A stretch of DNA of 64,000 nt from Bacillota bacterium. Lineage in GTDB: Bacteria; Bacillota_I; Bacilli_A; RF39; UBA660. The notes beneath the pieces are model-generated. The model saw only the letters and a program-made list of their open reading frames with translations, did no database searches and had not been told where the DNA came from. Below are positions 7,482-15,437 of the stretch, one piece after another. The stretch lies in NCBI GenBank assembly GCA_015059245.1, contig SVAU01000005.1, positions 1 to 64,000 of the forward strand, written 5' to 3'. Every line of letters starts with the position of its first letter. Positions within the stretch are counted from its first letter, which is position 1. Position numbers and translations under genes: made by a program.

Positions 7482-8534
7482 ATGAAAAATAGGTATAAAT
7501 TTATATTAGTTTTATCTGTTATGTGTACTATTTTAAGTCTATGTTTGGCTTCTTTTAGTTTTAGTGTAGCTGTTAATTCTAACAATAAGGAAGAAGTTCC
7601 TACTCTTGATTCTGGTGATTTTGATAAATTATTTTATGAAGAAAATTTTCATTATTTTGAGGTTAGTGATTTTGCAGAGAAAGATATTAATAAAATAAAT
7701 ATTGCTGCTAAGAAATATAAAACTAATACTATTACTGTTACTGATTCTGATTTTAAGATTAGTGAAAAATTAAGTAATGATATTTATAAAACTATAAAAG
7801 ATTATGGAAAGAAGAATTCTTTCTATATGGTTAGTTTAGATGATGGTATGACAGTTGGATATAATGTTGATTCAGTTTATGAAACTGCTAGCTCTATTAA
7901 AGCTCCATATGCTCTTTATGTTTATAAGGAAATAGCTAAAGGTAATATAGATAGAAATCATTTAATAACTTATAAGGAAAAACATGAAAATAAAGGTACT
8001 GGTTCTGTTAAGAATAATGAATTTGGTACTCAGTTGACTGTAGAAGATTTGATTTATCATTCATTACACGAATCTGATAATGTAGCTCATATTATGTTAC
8101 ATGATGAATTTGGTGTTAAAGGTTATAATAAGATGTTAAAGGGATTAGGTACTAAACAACTATACTTATCATCTAGTAATCCTTGGGGATTTACTTCTCC
8201 TCGTAGTGCTGCTCTATTATGGCAAGATATTTATAACTTCTCTATTACTAATGAAGAAGGTATAGAATTTTTAAATATATTAAGTAATGTTATGTATAAT
8301 TATTATGATGAAGTTGTTCCTAATATACCTAGTGCTTCTAAAGCTGGATTTGCTAAGAAGAGTGTTGTTGTTACTGGTATAATATTTGATGAACATCCAT
8401 ATATCGCTATATCAGTTGCTAATACTGGTGGTAATATAAGTACTAATAAACAAGTTATTAAGTTAATATCTCATATGAACGATATTATGACTGAATATGA
8501 AAACTATTTGAATACAAAACAAAAGACTTCTTAA
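7482..8534 (+). CDS. Membrane-anchored serine beta-lactamase-like / penicillin-recognising hydrolase
   Basis: 350 residues. An N-terminal membrane anchor (about 7-30) is followed by an extracellular linker and a class A beta-lactamase-like domain. The three catalytic motifs are in order: SxxK at S137-K140 (SSIK), SDN at 198-200, and KxG at K287-G289 (KAG). The family includes true beta-lactamases and cell-wall hydrolases/transpeptidase relatives; no typical Omega-loop ExxLN is obvious, so peptidoglycan-related or housekeeping hydrolase is as likely as antibiotic resistance. The upstream ATG at 7473 is too close to AAAGG; the ATG at 7482 has proper spacing. A likely promoter is TTGATT at 7416 with TAGTAT at 7440. 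Confidence 0.8.
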   Translation: MKNRYKFILVLSVMCTILSLCLASFSFSVAVNSNNKEEVPTLDSGDFDKLFYEENFHYFEVSDFAEKDINKINIAAKKYKTNTITVTDSDFKISEKLSNDIYKTIKDYGKKNSFYMVSLDDGMTVGYNVDSVYETASSIKAPYALYVYKEIAKGNIDRNHLITYKEKHENKGTGSVKNNEFGTQLTVEDLIYHSLHESDNVAHIMLHDEFGVKGYNKMLKGLGTKQLYLSSSNPWGFTSPRSAALLWQDIYNFSITNEEGIEFLNILSNVMYNYYDEVVPNIPSASKAGFAKKSVVVTGIIFDEHPYIAISVANTGGNISTNKQVIKLISHMNDIMTEYENYLNTKQKTS

Positions 8535-8550
8535 TGAAGTCTTTTTTATT
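8521..8550 (+). terminator. Bidirectional terminator between the hydrolase gene and UPF0316 gene
   Basis: AAAGACTTC, TTAAT loop, GAAGTCTTT followed by T-rich sequence on the plus strand; it contains the hydrolase stop codon and lies just after the convergent UPF0316 gene, so it may serve both. Confidence 0.85.
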
Positions 8551-9076
8551 TTTTTATAAAACCATTTTGAACTATTTTAGATTCGTTTACTACTACGAAT
8601 GCATTACGATCTATATGCCTTAAGATACGTTTTAGTTCTTCTAGATGTTTACTATTTAAAGTAATAATCAACATCTTTTTATCTACATCATCGTCATTGT
8701 CTAGTATGTCTATTACTGATACACCGAATCCTTCTAATCTAATTTTTTCAACATTATCCGGAGTGGCTTTAGTAGTTATTACTTCTACTTTTATTAGAGA
8801 GTTTACGAATGTTTTAGATACGAATGTACCTAGTACTGAACCAGCCGCAAATCCTCCAGCATATGACATTACTATAAATGGACTTTGAATATCTGTATTT
8901 AATGCTTCTTTAACTACGATAAACCATATAGTTGCTTCTATGAATCCGATAATTCCAGCTAAGAGAGTTTTTCCTTTTACTGAGTAAACTGTTCTTAGTG
9001 TTGCTAATGTTACGTCGATGATTCTAGCAAAAAATATTTTTAAACACAAAAATAATAATTGCATTATTAGTTTCAC
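8546..9076 (-). CDS. UPF0316 family membrane protein (YebE-like, DUF2179)
   Basis: 176 residues. Three hydrophobic segments in the first ~90 residues contain the family signature RIIDVTLATLRTVYSVKG and GFIEATIWFIVV, and a C-terminal cytosolic DUF2179 domain follows (residues ~95-170, with EGFGVSVID and LKRILRHIDRNAF). Function is not known; DUF2179 also occurs in YitT-type membrane proteins and may sense a ligand. The chosen start is GTG at 9076, in a GTGA overlap with the zinc-ribbon gene; an ATG four codons later (9064) is possible. Coupled to the gene upstream. Confidence 0.85.
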   Translation of the reverse strand: MKLIMQLLFLCLKIFFARIIDVTLATLRTVYSVKGKTLLAGIIGFIEATIWFIVVKEALNTDIQSPFIVMSYAGGFAAGSVLGTFVSKTFVNSLIKVEVITTKATPDNVEKIRLEGFGVSVIDILDNDDDVDKKMLIITLNSKHLEELKRILRHIDRNAFVVVNESKIVQNGFIKK

Positions 9077-9336
9077 GCTCCTTTTAATACTATAAATAGT
9101 AGAATTATTAAAACAATAAGAATTATTACTATTACGCCAACATTCTTTTTGCCTGCCCTACTATCATTATTTGATTCACTTTTATAAAATGCAGTATCTT
9201 GACTACGGAAATCATTCCATCTTGGATCTATCATTTCTCTCATTTGTCTTTGTTGGTCCATTGGTATCATTTTTCCGCATCCTGGGCATTTTCCACCACT
9301 ACTTGGTAAACCATGACCACAATATCTACAATTCAT
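9073..9336 (-). CDS. Zinc-ribbon protein with C-terminal membrane anchor
   Basis: 87 residues. The N-terminus has a CxxC...CxxC zinc ribbon (CRYCG and CPGCGK), a polar Gln/Arg-rich middle, and a single C-terminal hydrophobic helix (VGVIVIILIVLIILLFIVL). The topology suggests a tail-anchored protein with the zinc ribbon in the cytosol. An in-frame GTG 12 bases upstream is possible, but ATG at 9336 follows GGTGATAAT, the spacing used at many starts here. It overlaps the UPF0316 gene by 4 bases. No specific function can be given. Confidence 0.75.
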   Translation of the reverse strand: MNCRYCGHGLPSSGGKCPGCGKMIPMDQQRQMREMIDPRWNDFRSQDTAFYKSESNNDSRAGKKNVGVIVIILIVLIILLFIVLKGA

Positions 9337-9364
9337 ATTATCACCCACTATATAGATTTTATCA

Positions 9365-9393
9365 CAAAAAAAAGATTAGTTAATACTAATCTT
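9365..9393 (-). terminator. Terminator of trmL
   Basis: Minus-strand AAGATTAGT, ATTA loop, ACTAATCTT, then eight T. It overlaps the trmL stop codon. Confidence 0.9.
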
Positions 9394-9907
9394 CATAATC
9401 TTCGATAAAAGTTTCACTTTTATGTGGTTCGTTTCTTAGTAGTTCATTATAATTTTGTTGACGTAATGCTTCGTAAGTCATTATTGCTACTGTATTAGAT
9501 AGGTTTAATGATCGTACTTTATCAGTCATTGGCATTCTCATACATGTATCTAAATGTGGTTTTAAGATATCTCTTGGAATACCTGTTGATTCTTTACCAA
9601 ATACAAAGAAAATGTTTTCATCACTATTGCTATAATCAAATGAAGTATGTGGTTTATGACCATATCTTGTTAAGAAATAAAACTTTCCTTCATCTTTATA
9701 TTTACTATAGAAGTCTTCCCAGTTTTTATATACAGTATATTCACAATTATCTATATAGTTTACTCCACTTCTTCTTATATATTTTTCATCTAGTGAAAAA
9801 CCTAGCGGTTCTATTAAGTGTAATTTAGAATTTGTTGCTACACATGTTCTCATAATGTTACCAGTGTTTCCTGGTATTTCTGGTTCAAATAATACTATAT
9901 TTATCAT
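9386..9907 (-). CDS. trmL: tRNA (cytidine/uridine(34)-2'-O)-methyltransferase TrmL
   Basis: 173 residues, full length for this SPOUT-class enzyme. It methylates the wobble ribose of tRNA-Leu isoacceptors in studied bacteria. MINIVLFEPEIPGNTGNIMRTC is the diagnostic N-terminus; FVFGKESTGIP and RSLNLSNTVAIMTYEALRQ form the knotted SAM-binding site. A GGAGG SD precedes the ATG. The thioredoxin-like gene lies 34 bases upstream, separated by a terminator-like hairpin. Confidence 0.95.
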   Translation of the reverse strand: MINIVLFEPEIPGNTGNIMRTCVATNSKLHLIEPLGFSLDEKYIRRSGVNYIDNCEYTVYKNWEDFYSKYKDEGKFYFLTRYGHKPHTSFDYSNSDENIFFVFGKESTGIPRDILKPHLDTCMRMPMTDKVRSLNLSNTVAIMTYEALRQQNYNELLRNEPHKSETFIEDYED

Positions 9908-9920
9908 AATAATCCTCCTA

Positions 9921-9943
9921 AAGAAAAAGACCTTATTGGTCTT
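9921..9943 (-). terminator. Terminator/attenuator between the thioredoxin-like gene and trmL
   Basis: Minus-strand AAGACC, AATAA loop, GGTCTT followed by TTTCTTT, placed right before the trmL SD. The stem is only six pairs, so partial read-through into trmL is likely. Confidence 0.65.
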
Positions 9944-10481
9944 ATTGTGTTACGTAATAGATATCTAGTAACTTTTGGAAATCGCCAACGTTCATCATAT
10001 TATCGTCATTTCTTTCAATGATGTCAACAACTTTTCCTTCTTTAACATAAACGATTGTTGGTACTTGTTTTATTTCGGCATCTAGATTTAAAGATTTATT
10101 TATATCTTCTATATGTGTTTCTTTGTCTTTTATAGAAGTAACATTTAAGTAATAGAATTGATCATTTAATTCATATTTATTAATTACTTTCTTTAAATCC
10201 TTTTCCATATTATATATTTCTTCTGAACCAGTGTAACTTATATAAATAAAATATTCATCTGGTACTTCAGCAAATATTGCTTCTACTTCTTCTAAACTTT
10301 GTATTTCGCTTGAAATAACCTTTTCTTTAACTAAATATGATTGAGCTACTTTACCTTCTTTAAGTACATTGTACCATGCAAAACCATATAAAGTTAATAG
10401 GACTGCTGCTACTACTAAACCAATTGCAATAAAATAATTTTTAATTGGTATAAAGCGTTCATTTTCTTTAACTTTACTCAT
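9942..10481 (-). CDS. Membrane-anchored thioredoxin-fold protein lacking a CxxC site
   Basis: 179 residues. Residues about 16-38 form one membrane segment preceded by a short cytosolic N-terminus. The outside domain has a thioredoxin-like pattern: a strand EYFIYISYTGSEE, helix, strand FYYLNVTS, and the cis-proline loop QVPTIVYVKEGKVV. The position of the redox CxxC is occupied by TGSE, so disulfide exchange is unlikely; it may be a scaffold or binding protein. The start follows AAGGTTATGATACT. Upstream, minus-strand TGtTAAAAT looks like an extended -10. Confidence 0.7.
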   Translation of the reverse strand: MSKVKENERFIPIKNYFIAIGLVVAAVLLTLYGFAWYNVLKEGKVAQSYLVKEKVISSEIQSLEEVEAIFAEVPDEYFIYISYTGSEEIYNMEKDLKKVINKYELNDQFYYLNVTSIKDKETHIEDINKSLNLDAEIKQVPTIVYVKEGKVVDIIERNDDNMMNVGDFQKLLDIYYVTQ

Positions 10482-10603
10482 AGTATCATAACCTTTCTAC
10501 ATAAATATTTTAACATATATTACCATTTTATGCAAAAGAAGATTAGGTTATTTACCTATATCAAACACTTTGATTTACATATTATATTTTAGGAGGATGA
10601 AAG

Positions 10604-11005
10604 ATGTTTTTTGATGATATTATTTTTAATATAAAAGATAATGATAATAAAGTTTTATTTGACCATGAAGATGGTTTTATGTATGGAAATATGTTTAGAA
10701 ATGAGTATGACTCATATAAGAATTATAGAGTAGCTAAATTAGATAGTAATACTGAAATAGGTAAGTTACTTTTAAAGATATATCAGTATGATTTTGCTCT
10801 TAATGATTTATCTCTATATTTAGATTTACATCCTGAAGATATGGATGTATATAAAGTATTTAAAAAATATACTGAGGAGTTAAGAGAATATGTTGATTTA
10901 TACGAAAAGAAGAATGGTCCTATGGAATTAGATGAGTCTAATTATAATAATTACTTATGGTATGAAGGTCCATGGCCTTTTATAGGAGGTGGATTTAATG
11001 TATAA
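10604..11005 (+). CDS. cotJB: Spore-coat type CotJB protein with a CotJA-like N-terminal piece
   Basis: 133 residues. The C-terminal ~80 residues match CotJB: LLLKIYQYDFALNDLSLYLD, HPEDMDVYKVF, and the closing WYEGPWPF. Bacillus CotJB is about 87 residues; the extra N-terminal 50 residues include MYGNMFRNEYDSYKNYR, which resembles the C-terminus of CotJA (LYDPYxxPY-type), so this may be a CotJA-CotJB fusion. CotJ proteins are assembled in the inner coat of Bacillus spores. It overlaps the next gene by 8 bases. Whether this organism sporulates cannot be told from the window. Confidence 0.8.
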   Translation: MFFDDIIFNIKDNDNKVLFDHEDGFMYGNMFRNEYDSYKNYRVAKLDSNTEIGKLLLKIYQYDFALNDLSLYLDLHPEDMDVYKVFKKYTEELREYVDLYEKKNGPMELDESNYNNYLWYEGPWPFIGGGFNV

Positions 11006-11558
11006 GTATTTTAAGAAGTTAAATTATCCTGTTAATGTAAGGAAGAAAGACTTGAGAATGGCTAAGTATTTAATTACACAGTTAGGTGGTCCTGCGGGAG
11101 AATTAGGTGCTGCTTTAAGATATTTTAGTCAAAAATTTGCTATGCCGGATGAGAAAGGACAAGCATTGTTAAATGATATTGCTTGTGAAGAATTAGGACA
11201 TTGTGAAATGATTGGTACTATGTTTAGACAGTTGATTAAGGATGCTTCTTTAGATGAGTTGGAAGCTGCTGGGTTAGGAAGATATTTTACTGATCATGGT
11301 AAAGGAGTTTATCCAATAGATGCTTCTGGTAATCCTTTTAGCGCGTTAACTTTTAATTCTACTGGTGATGTACTTGCGGATTTAAGTGAAGATATGGCAG
11401 CTGAAGAGAAAGCACGTGCTACATATGAAAATCTAATTGATTTAACTGATGATGAGTCTTTAAGAGGTCCCCTACTTTTCTTAAGACAAAGAGAAGTAGT
11501 TCATTTTAATCGTTTTAAAGAATTATATGATTATTATAAGAAGACATTAAAAAAATAG
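10998..11558 (+). CDS. cotJC: CotJC, manganese-catalase family coat protein
   Basis: 186 residues. The ferritin-like four-helix fold of manganese catalase is visible: ITQLGGPAGELGAALRYFSQ, then IACEELGHCEMIGTM (E and H metal ligands), and DMAAEEKARATYENL with REVVHFNRF near the C-terminus (further ligands). It may dismutate peroxide, either in the coat or as a general stress enzyme. The ATG at 10998 has AGGAGG 8 bases upstream; a GTG at 10989 would bury the SD. Operon with the CotJB-like gene through overlap. Confidence 0.9.
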   Translation: MYKYFKKLNYPVNVRKKDLRMAKYLITQLGGPAGELGAALRYFSQKFAMPDEKGQALLNDIACEELGHCEMIGTMFRQLIKDASLDELEAAGLGRYFTDHGKGVYPIDASGNPFSALTFNSTGDVLADLSEDMAAEEKARATYENLIDLTDDESLRGPLLFLRQREVVHFNRFKELYDYYKKTLKK

Positions 11559-11576
11559 CATTATTGCTATTTTTTT
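11549..11576. terminator. Bidirectional terminator between cotJC and the 589-residue gene
   Basis: AAAAAATAGCA and TGCTATTTTTT around a four-base loop with A and T tracts on both sides; it overlaps the ends of both convergent genes. Confidence 0.85.
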
Positions 11577-13336
11577 GATTTGTTTTGTCTTAATGTACTA
11601 GTTAAATCATAGTATTCTTTTTCATCTAAGATAGAGTTTGATACTAGTGAGAATATTAAGTAATTTGGATTAGCTTGTACCGATTCGAAATTACGTAAGA
11701 ATTTAGGTCTAGATATGATAGTACCACCTATTATATAAGTGTTATCAACTCTATAAGTTGTATCTAGATATTTTACTAAATCATTATTTACTATAGTACT
11801 TATTGTAGTTCCATTTACTATATTTAATCCATTTTGTTCTACTATATTAGGAATATATTCATCTAGTGACGAATCATCACAAATGAATTTAGATTCACTT
11901 GATACTTCTTTTTTTAAGAAGTTTGTTGGAGTAGCATATTGTTCTCCAATATTTTTAAATATTATTATTCTTTTTATAGTATTAAGTGGATTTTCTGTTT
12001 TACATATACTTATAAATAATTCTTCTTCGATATCTTGTTCTAATAATAAATCATATAAACTTAAATATTCATAATTACATAATAAGAATATGTAGTTATT
12101 TAATGATAGTTTATATTCTTTTAATACTGATAGTATACCTTTTATTTCTTTAATATCTTTTAAAAGAATTGTATCTTTATAGAATACATTATTAAAATCT
12201 ATTATATTTTTTAGTATTTCGTAATTATCTATTATTCTTTGGTAATTACTTACTATAACATTTAAATTATCTCTTAATGTTGATCTTGATAGTACATTAG
12301 ATGTAATTAAGAACTTTAACATACTTATTTGTTCTTCTGTTATATTAAGTAATGTTTCATAGTGGATAGTTAATGAGTTATTAACAGGTATTCCTACATA
12401 TTTAAAGAATTCTATTTTAGATATTATGTCTGGTGTTGATTCTAATGTAGATAGTTTTTCTTCTGGTAATGAGTATGGATCTAAATTATTATCATATAAA
12501 TATGTTGTTAATGAAGATCTATCTCTTTTACTTATAAGTTCTTGCTCTTCTTTATCTAATGATAGTTTCTTTCTTACTAAGTTAGCTTGAATAATATCAT
12601 AGATTGGTTCAAGAACTCTTGGATCTAAATATTGATGCCATGTAGCAGGTATTTCACATAGTGAATCGAATGTTTCATCTTCTACTGCTGCTAGTACTTC
12701 TTCTGTCACTTTTATTCTTTTACTTGATACGTCTTGTCTAAATTCATGATCTTTTTCATTATTTTCTAATACTTCTTTAGCAAATTGAACGAATGTACTG
12801 AAATTATTATTTTTATATACACCTTTCATCCATTGCATTCTTTGAGGTATAGAAAGTTTTTTTAACATATCATTTTGACTTAATAAATCTTTTTTTAATT
12901 TTAAGAAATGATACATAGCTATGTATACTAGTTTCATGTTGTAGTTAACAAATATAGGTGTTAATCCTAGTTCTGTCATAGTGTTTACAGCAGTCCAGTC
13001 ATTTAATGAACCATCTTCGTTTGTTTTACTGTCCATTATGTCTAGTCTTCTACTGTCTTTATCAAATGTCCAAGCACTTACTGTTTTTTTTGTTTCTTCG
13101 CAATAATTCATTGTTTCTTCATATGAGAAGTTATCACTATTTAATAAATATACAAAAGTAGTAAATATTTCATATGTAGACATACGAGCTAGTTCTTGTT
13201 TATCAGCTTTAGCAGCTTTCTTAAGTAGCTTATCGACCATTTTCTTTAATTCTACTGGGCCACGTTCTGATTTAATCATTTTTGCTTCAGTTAATGTACT
13301 TGTAGCTTCGTCACGTATTCTTCCGATTAATGGCAT
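11567..13336 (-). CDS. Unknown cytosolic protein, helical
   Basis: 589 residues with no recognised family. No signal peptide or membrane segment. The first 130 residues are charged and helical (MVDKLLKKAAKADKQELARM). From about 270 onward there are many short helices of 30-40 residues rich in Leu, Ile and Asn, suggesting an alpha-solenoid-like repeat, but no exact repeat unit is seen. Its ATG overlaps the stop of the upstream gene by one base (TAATG) and the SD GGTGAT lies within that gene, so the two are translated together and likely function together. Confidence 0.75.
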   Translation of the reverse strand: MPLIGRIRDEATSTLTEAKMIKSERGPVELKKMVDKLLKKAAKADKQELARMSTYEIFTTFVYLLNSDNFSYEETMNYCEETKKTVSAWTFDKDSRRLDIMDSKTNEDGSLNDWTAVNTMTELGLTPIFVNYNMKLVYIAMYHFLKLKKDLLSQNDMLKKLSIPQRMQWMKGVYKNNNFSTFVQFAKEVLENNEKDHEFRQDVSSKRIKVTEEVLAAVEDETFDSLCEIPATWHQYLDPRVLEPIYDIIQANLVRKKLSLDKEEQELISKRDRSSLTTYLYDNNLDPYSLPEEKLSTLESTPDIISKIEFFKYVGIPVNNSLTIHYETLLNITEEQISMLKFLITSNVLSRSTLRDNLNVIVSNYQRIIDNYEILKNIIDFNNVFYKDTILLKDIKEIKGILSVLKEYKLSLNNYIFLLCNYEYLSLYDLLLEQDIEEELFISICKTENPLNTIKRIIIFKNIGEQYATPTNFLKKEVSSESKFICDDSSLDEYIPNIVEQNGLNIVNGTTISTIVNNDLVKYLDTTYRVDNTYIIGGTIISRPKFLRNFESVQANPNYLIFSLVSNSILDEKEYYDLTSTLRQNKSKK

Positions 13337-14355
13337 TACTCATCACCTACTTTCTTAGATAATGTAGTTCCTTCTAATACTTGGAATAATTCTCCTATTA
13401 GTTCTGCTTGTTCAATGTGGAAGTCTGGATTATTGAAGTTTTCTATTATATAATCTCTAACTTTATAATATCTAGTTATTGCTTCATCATATTCATTTGC
13501 TATTCTAGAACTCTTTTGTTTATCTTTCATAAATAATGAACAAATTATGATTATATTTCCTTCTACTACGTATAAAACTCTTATTCCGTTAGGATGTTTA
13601 TATTCATATAGATTTTCTTGATATCCTTCAATACCTTTTGTGTCTTTTGTTTTTAAGAAATATCCATCGATAAGTTTATCTAATATAAGTTTTATTTCTT
13701 TATTTTTATCTGGGAATTCGTAAACATCATCATAGAAGTATGTACTTCTGTGTCCATTTGGAGCAAAGACAACGTTTGAATATTCTTTTTCTTCTTGTTC
13801 TACTATTTCTTCTTTTTTTTCTAGTTCAGAGATAGTATCTACTATTAATGTATAAGTGTCTAAATTAGATTGTAGTTCTCTAATATCTTCTTGTGGATTA
13901 TATAGTACTGCTTCTCTAATAGCTTTTTTGGTTTCTATTATCATTTTATAAAAATGTAATTTTATTCTTACTATATCTTCATGAGATTGTGTTTCTAGGA
14001 TACGCATTGTTTCTTCATCTAGATAACTGTATGTTATTAAATCTATTAGTTCTTGAATATTTTTATATTCTTTTCTAGGAGTTTTTTCTTTTTTTGATGG
14101 TAAAGATGGTTCTACTATAGATTGAGTTATAGGTGCAACCGTTGCCATTGTTTGTCTTAATTTATCTATAGAACTTTCCCTTTTATCTAAGTATTCTAAG
14201 TTAGAATATACTATTGCTCTTGTACATTCGATTATTTCTTGAGTATCTGGATCTTCAATATGATCATATAAAAAACTAGTAGCTCCTTGGATAAAACCAT
14301 CTACTTTACTTATCATCTTTTCGAATTTCTCTACTCTTTCCATTTCGTTTGCCAT
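13336..14355 (-). CDS. Unknown protein with a RelE/HigB-like C-terminal domain
   Basis: 339 residues. The N-terminal ~190 residues are helical and acidic, with no known domain. Residues about 195-320 look like a RelE-type fold: YEYKHPNGIRVLYVVEGNII followed by CSLFMKDKQKSS and a helix (EYDEAITRYYKVRDYI), the pattern of HigB/Gp49-like mRNA interferases. It is far longer than a toxin and no antitoxin gene is next to it, so a toxin role is only a possibility; the co-translated 589-residue partner may be its regulator. It is expressed from a near-consensus promoter. Confidence 0.7.
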   Translation of the reverse strand: MANEMERVEKFEKMISKVDGFIQGATSFLYDHIEDPDTQEIIECTRAIVYSNLEYLDKRESSIDKLRQTMATVAPITQSIVEPSLPSKKEKTPRKEYKNIQELIDLITYSYLDEETMRILETQSHEDIVRIKLHFYKMIIETKKAIREAVLYNPQEDIRELQSNLDTYTLIVDTISELEKKEEIVEQEEKEYSNVVFAPNGHRSTYFYDDVYEFPDKNKEIKLILDKLIDGYFLKTKDTKGIEGYQENLYEYKHPNGIRVLYVVEGNIIIICSLFMKDKQKSSRIANEYDEAITRYYKVRDYIIENFNNPDFHIEQAELIGELFQVLEGTTLSKKVGDE

Positions 14356-14381
14356 AATAAAACCCCTTTTTCTTGGAGTTT

Positions 14382-14409
14382 ATTATACTTATATAGTTTT
14401 TTTTGTCAA
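14382..14409 (-). promoter_or_regulatory. Near-consensus promoter of the two-gene unknown operon
   Basis: Minus-strand TTGACA (14404-14409), 16-base spacer, TATAAT (14382-14387). This is the best sigma-A promoter in the window. An imperfect inverted repeat at 14356-14384, with CTCC/GGGG at its centre, spans the predicted start and the SD. Confidence 0.85.
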
Positions 14410-14420
14410 TTTTAGCAATA

Positions 14421-14442
14421 AAAAAAGACCCGAAGGTCTTTT
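14421..14442 (-). terminator. Terminator of the NPDTG surface-protein gene
   Basis: Minus-strand AAAAGACC, UUCG tetraloop, GGTCTTTT then TTTATT. A textbook intrinsic terminator. Confidence 0.95.
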
Positions 14443-14443
14443 A

Positions 14444-15298
14444 TTAAACTCTATATAATTTAGTATTTTTCTTAGCTAATGCGATAGCTGCTATAGCAAT
14501 TAATGCTCCTGCAACTAATAATGCATAAGAAGCGAATGTTCCAGTATCAGGGTTTACTCCACCTCTATAGTGAACTTCTCTACATAAGTATTGAGCATTA
14601 GTTTGAGAAGCAGTTACATCTGAACAACTTCCTCCTGTAGCTGTTTTACCATCAGTTTGGCAACTTTCAGCATGTGCATAATCATTTTCTCCAGGTATTA
14701 CCCAAGCTTTAACACATAATTCACCACAAGCTTCTCCTTCTGCTTGAGTAGAAAGGCTTACTTGATATGAACCAATAACACCATATGTAGTATCTCCATT
14801 AGGAACTGTGTTTCTATCGTTACCTGTTGTGATTGATGCTGGTGTAAATGCTGCAGATTGTCCTTTAATTGTATAGAAAATAGCACATCCGAAATCTAGT
14901 CCACCAGGAATATCTTTATCATATTCACATAAAACACCATTCATACCTGCTGGCATATTACCAGTAGCTGTTAATCCACCAGTAGCTGATGTTGCATCCA
15001 TGAAATGTGCATCAGTATTTGGAATATTTTTATTAGCTTTTGCTCCATTAAGTTCTAGATACTCTGTTGTATATGCATATGTTAAATAACCGTGAACTGC
15101 ATCTCCGTTAGCTGGATTTGGTTTTCCTACTAAATAACAGTCTGTACCTTCACCCACTGTAATTGTATCTGGTTCGCAGATTAATGTTGCAGTACTTCCA
15201 ATTTGAAATGGCACTGCATAAACTTTATCTATTCCAACTATTGCAACAGCACAAATAGTTAGAAGAGACATTAATAACATGTTTTTGAATTTTTTCAT
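14444..15298 (-). CDS. Secreted surface protein with an NPDTG sortase sorting signal
   Basis: 284 residues. A signal peptide (1-28, cleavage after VYA) is followed by a Thr/Gly/Cys-rich extracellular part with several cysteine pairs, predicted beta-rich. Residues 249-253 are NPDTG, followed by a hydrophobic stretch and a KKNTKLYRV basic tail: a cell-wall sorting signal of the NPxTG kind used by class B sortases. A class B sortase gene starts on the other strand only 139 bases away. The ligand or function of the mature protein is unknown; cohesin- or Ig-like folds are possible from the GxGTDCYLVG style segments but not assignable. Confidence 0.85.
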   Translation of the reverse strand: MKKFKNMLLMSLLTICAVAIVGIDKVYAVPFQIGSTATLICEPDTITVGEGTDCYLVGKPNPANGDAVHGYLTYAYTTEYLELNGAKANKNIPNTDAHFMDATSATGGLTATGNMPAGMNGVLCEYDKDIPGGLDFGCAIFYTIKGQSAAFTPASITTGNDRNTVPNGDTTYGVIGSYQVSLSTQAEGEACGELCVKAWVIPGENDYAHAESCQTDGKTATGGSCSDVTASQTNAQYLCREVHYRGGVNPDTGTFASYALLVAGALIAIAAIALAKKNTKLYRV

Positions 15299-15330
15299 AA
15301 TAAATACTCTCCTCTATTTATTTTTCACTT

Positions 15331-15350
15331 ATTATACATTTATTATAACA
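15331..15350 (-). promoter_or_regulatory. Tandem -10 boxes of the NPDTG surface-protein gene
   Basis: Two minus-strand TATAAT hexamers, at 15331-15336 and 15342-15347; the second is extended (TGtTATAAT). A plus-strand TATAAT at 15408-15413 may serve the divergent sortase gene. Confidence 0.5.
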
Positions 15351-15437
15351 TGAATTTATTACTTGTGTTATTTTTTTTATAAAAAATGTATATTTTATGT
15401 TATTATATATAATATAGAGAATAATAGTGGTGAGCGT

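Noticed and set aside
7482..8534. Antibiotic-resistance beta-lactamase
   Set aside because: All three serine-hydrolase motifs are present, but the protein is membrane-anchored, lacks an evident Omega-loop glutamate motif and has no resistance context; a cell-wall hydrolase relative is as likely.
10562..10600. Possible sigma-E type promoter before the cotJB gene
   Set aside because: CTATATC and CATATTAT at about the right spacing resemble it loosely, but in such AT-rich DNA the match is not significant.
15363..15437. N-terminal extension of the sortase from an upstream ATG
   Set aside because: It would add a 25-residue hydrophobic start without an SD and overlap the -10 region; GGTGAG before 15438 decides the start.
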